Shown here: one piece after another, positions 33,287 to 33,624 of the stretch
Numbering within the stretch: position 1 is the stretch's first letter
How the letters are laid out: the number at the start of each line of letters is the position of its first letter
Position numbers and translations under genes: made by a program
Assembly: GCA_013288445.1 (NCBI GenBank)
Contig: JABDBX010000016.1
Coordinates: 1 to 33,624, forward strand
Origin: Bacteroidota bacterium
GTDB lineage: Bacteria > Bacteroidota > Bacteroidia > Chitinophagales > Chitinophagaceae
Direction: 5' to 3'
Length of the DNA: 33,624 nucleotides
Notes under the pieces: generated by a model
The model's database searches: none
What the model saw: the letters and a program-made list of their open reading frames with translations, nothing else
What the model was told of the DNA's origin: nothing

Positions 33287-33624
33287 TTGAAAAAATACAT
33301 TAAACATATATTGGTTGCACTCTTATTACCTATGCTACTTGCCGCTACTGGGCAATGCCTTGCCCAGGTCACGGACAGCACTCGTCACACGGTGGTAACA
33401 CAGGATGCCCAGCCTGCCAATGACAGCCTGCCCGCGAAGCCCGTGCCTTACCAGCCCAATCCAAAAAAATCTGGGCTCTACTCTGCGCTCCTGCCGGGCA
33501 TGGGGCAAGTGTATAACCACGAATACTGGAAGGTGCCGGTGATATATGTGGGGATAGCCGTTGCAGGCTACTTTTTCATCGATAACCTCAATAACTACCA
33601 GTCTTACCGCAAAGCATATATAGG
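33287..33624 (+). CDS. DUF5683 domain protein (partial, C-terminus outside window)
   Basis: 112 codons visible. The only good start is TTG 33287 (KKYIKHILVALLLPMLLAAT), because the ATG at 33276 leads to a stop after four codons. A signal peptide is followed by a low-complexity Pro/Asp/Ser linker and then KKSGLYSALLPGMGQVYNHE, then YWKVPVIYVGIAVAGYFFID. This is the typical core of DUF5683: a membrane protein with a G-x-G-Q-x-Y-N motif common in Bacteroidota. Function unknown. Confidence 0.8.
   Translation, partial: MKKYIKHILVALLLPMLLAATGQCLAQVTDSTRHTVVTQDAQPANDSLPAKPVPYQPNPKKSGLYSALLPGMGQVYNHEYWKVPVIYVGIAVAGYFFIDNLNNYQSYRKAYI

Overview
The window looks like chromosomal DNA from a member of the Bacteroidota, probably near Chitinophagaceae/Chitinophagales. 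The evidence is three secreted proteins with type IX secretion (T9SS) type A sorting tails, many lipoproteins with a Bacteroidota-style lipobox, the MoxR/DUF58/DUF4350/DUF4129/SpoIIM cluster in its Bacteroidota form, a DUF5683 protein, and repeated TAnnTTTG (-7) promoter elements just upstream of genes. No rRNA, tRNA, CRISPR array, transposase or phage gene was seen. Both window ends cut through genes.

Layout. 1-3087 (-): 5'-proximal 1029 codons of a large secreted protein with a kelch/galactose-oxidase-like propeller, Ig-like domains and tandem 80-residue repeats that run off the edge. 3346-5662 (+): di-haem cytochrome c peroxidase/MauG-type protein plus a small mono-haem lipoprotein. 5669-9773 (-): YkuD_2 L,D-transpeptidase-like protein, formate-tetrahydrofolate ligase (fhs), NlpC/P60 peptidase and a 38-residue histidine-rich lipoprotein. 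9836-10349 (-): ParE/RelE-type toxin-antitoxin pair. 10484-12019 (-): GT-C membrane glycosyltransferase. 12255-14172 (+): FMN reductase and a membrane metallophosphoesterase. 14199-15005 (+): second ParE-type pair with an MNT nucleotidyltransferase fused into the operon and no HEPN partner. 15010-16743 (-): GT-C-like membrane protein. 16878-18008 (+): PagL-like outer-membrane protein. 18199-26809 (-): a surface-protein block with three tandem T9SS paralogues, a collagen-like lipoprotein, a third GT-C enzyme and an Asp-box lipoprotein. 26912-33180 (-): SpoIIM, DUF4129, DUF4350, MoxR and DUF58, interrupted between MoxR and DUF58 by a hairpin array and an oppositely oriented DUF4160/DUF2442 pair. 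33287-end (+): start of a DUF5683 protein.

Most genes concern the cell envelope: secreted surface proteins, peptidoglycan-active enzymes, membrane glycosyltransferases and outer-membrane lipid modification. The MoxR cluster is a conserved membrane-linked AAA+/vWA-like module of poorly known function. Intergenic spaces are rich in short palindromes, several with 3-nt loops, resembling REP-type repeats. No fully new defence or mobile system could be demonstrated. The most unusual items are the tiny His-rich lipoprotein (9657-9773), the ParE-MNT operon without HEPN, the interrupted MoxR-DUF58 cluster with its hairpin array, and the three-copy T9SS family.
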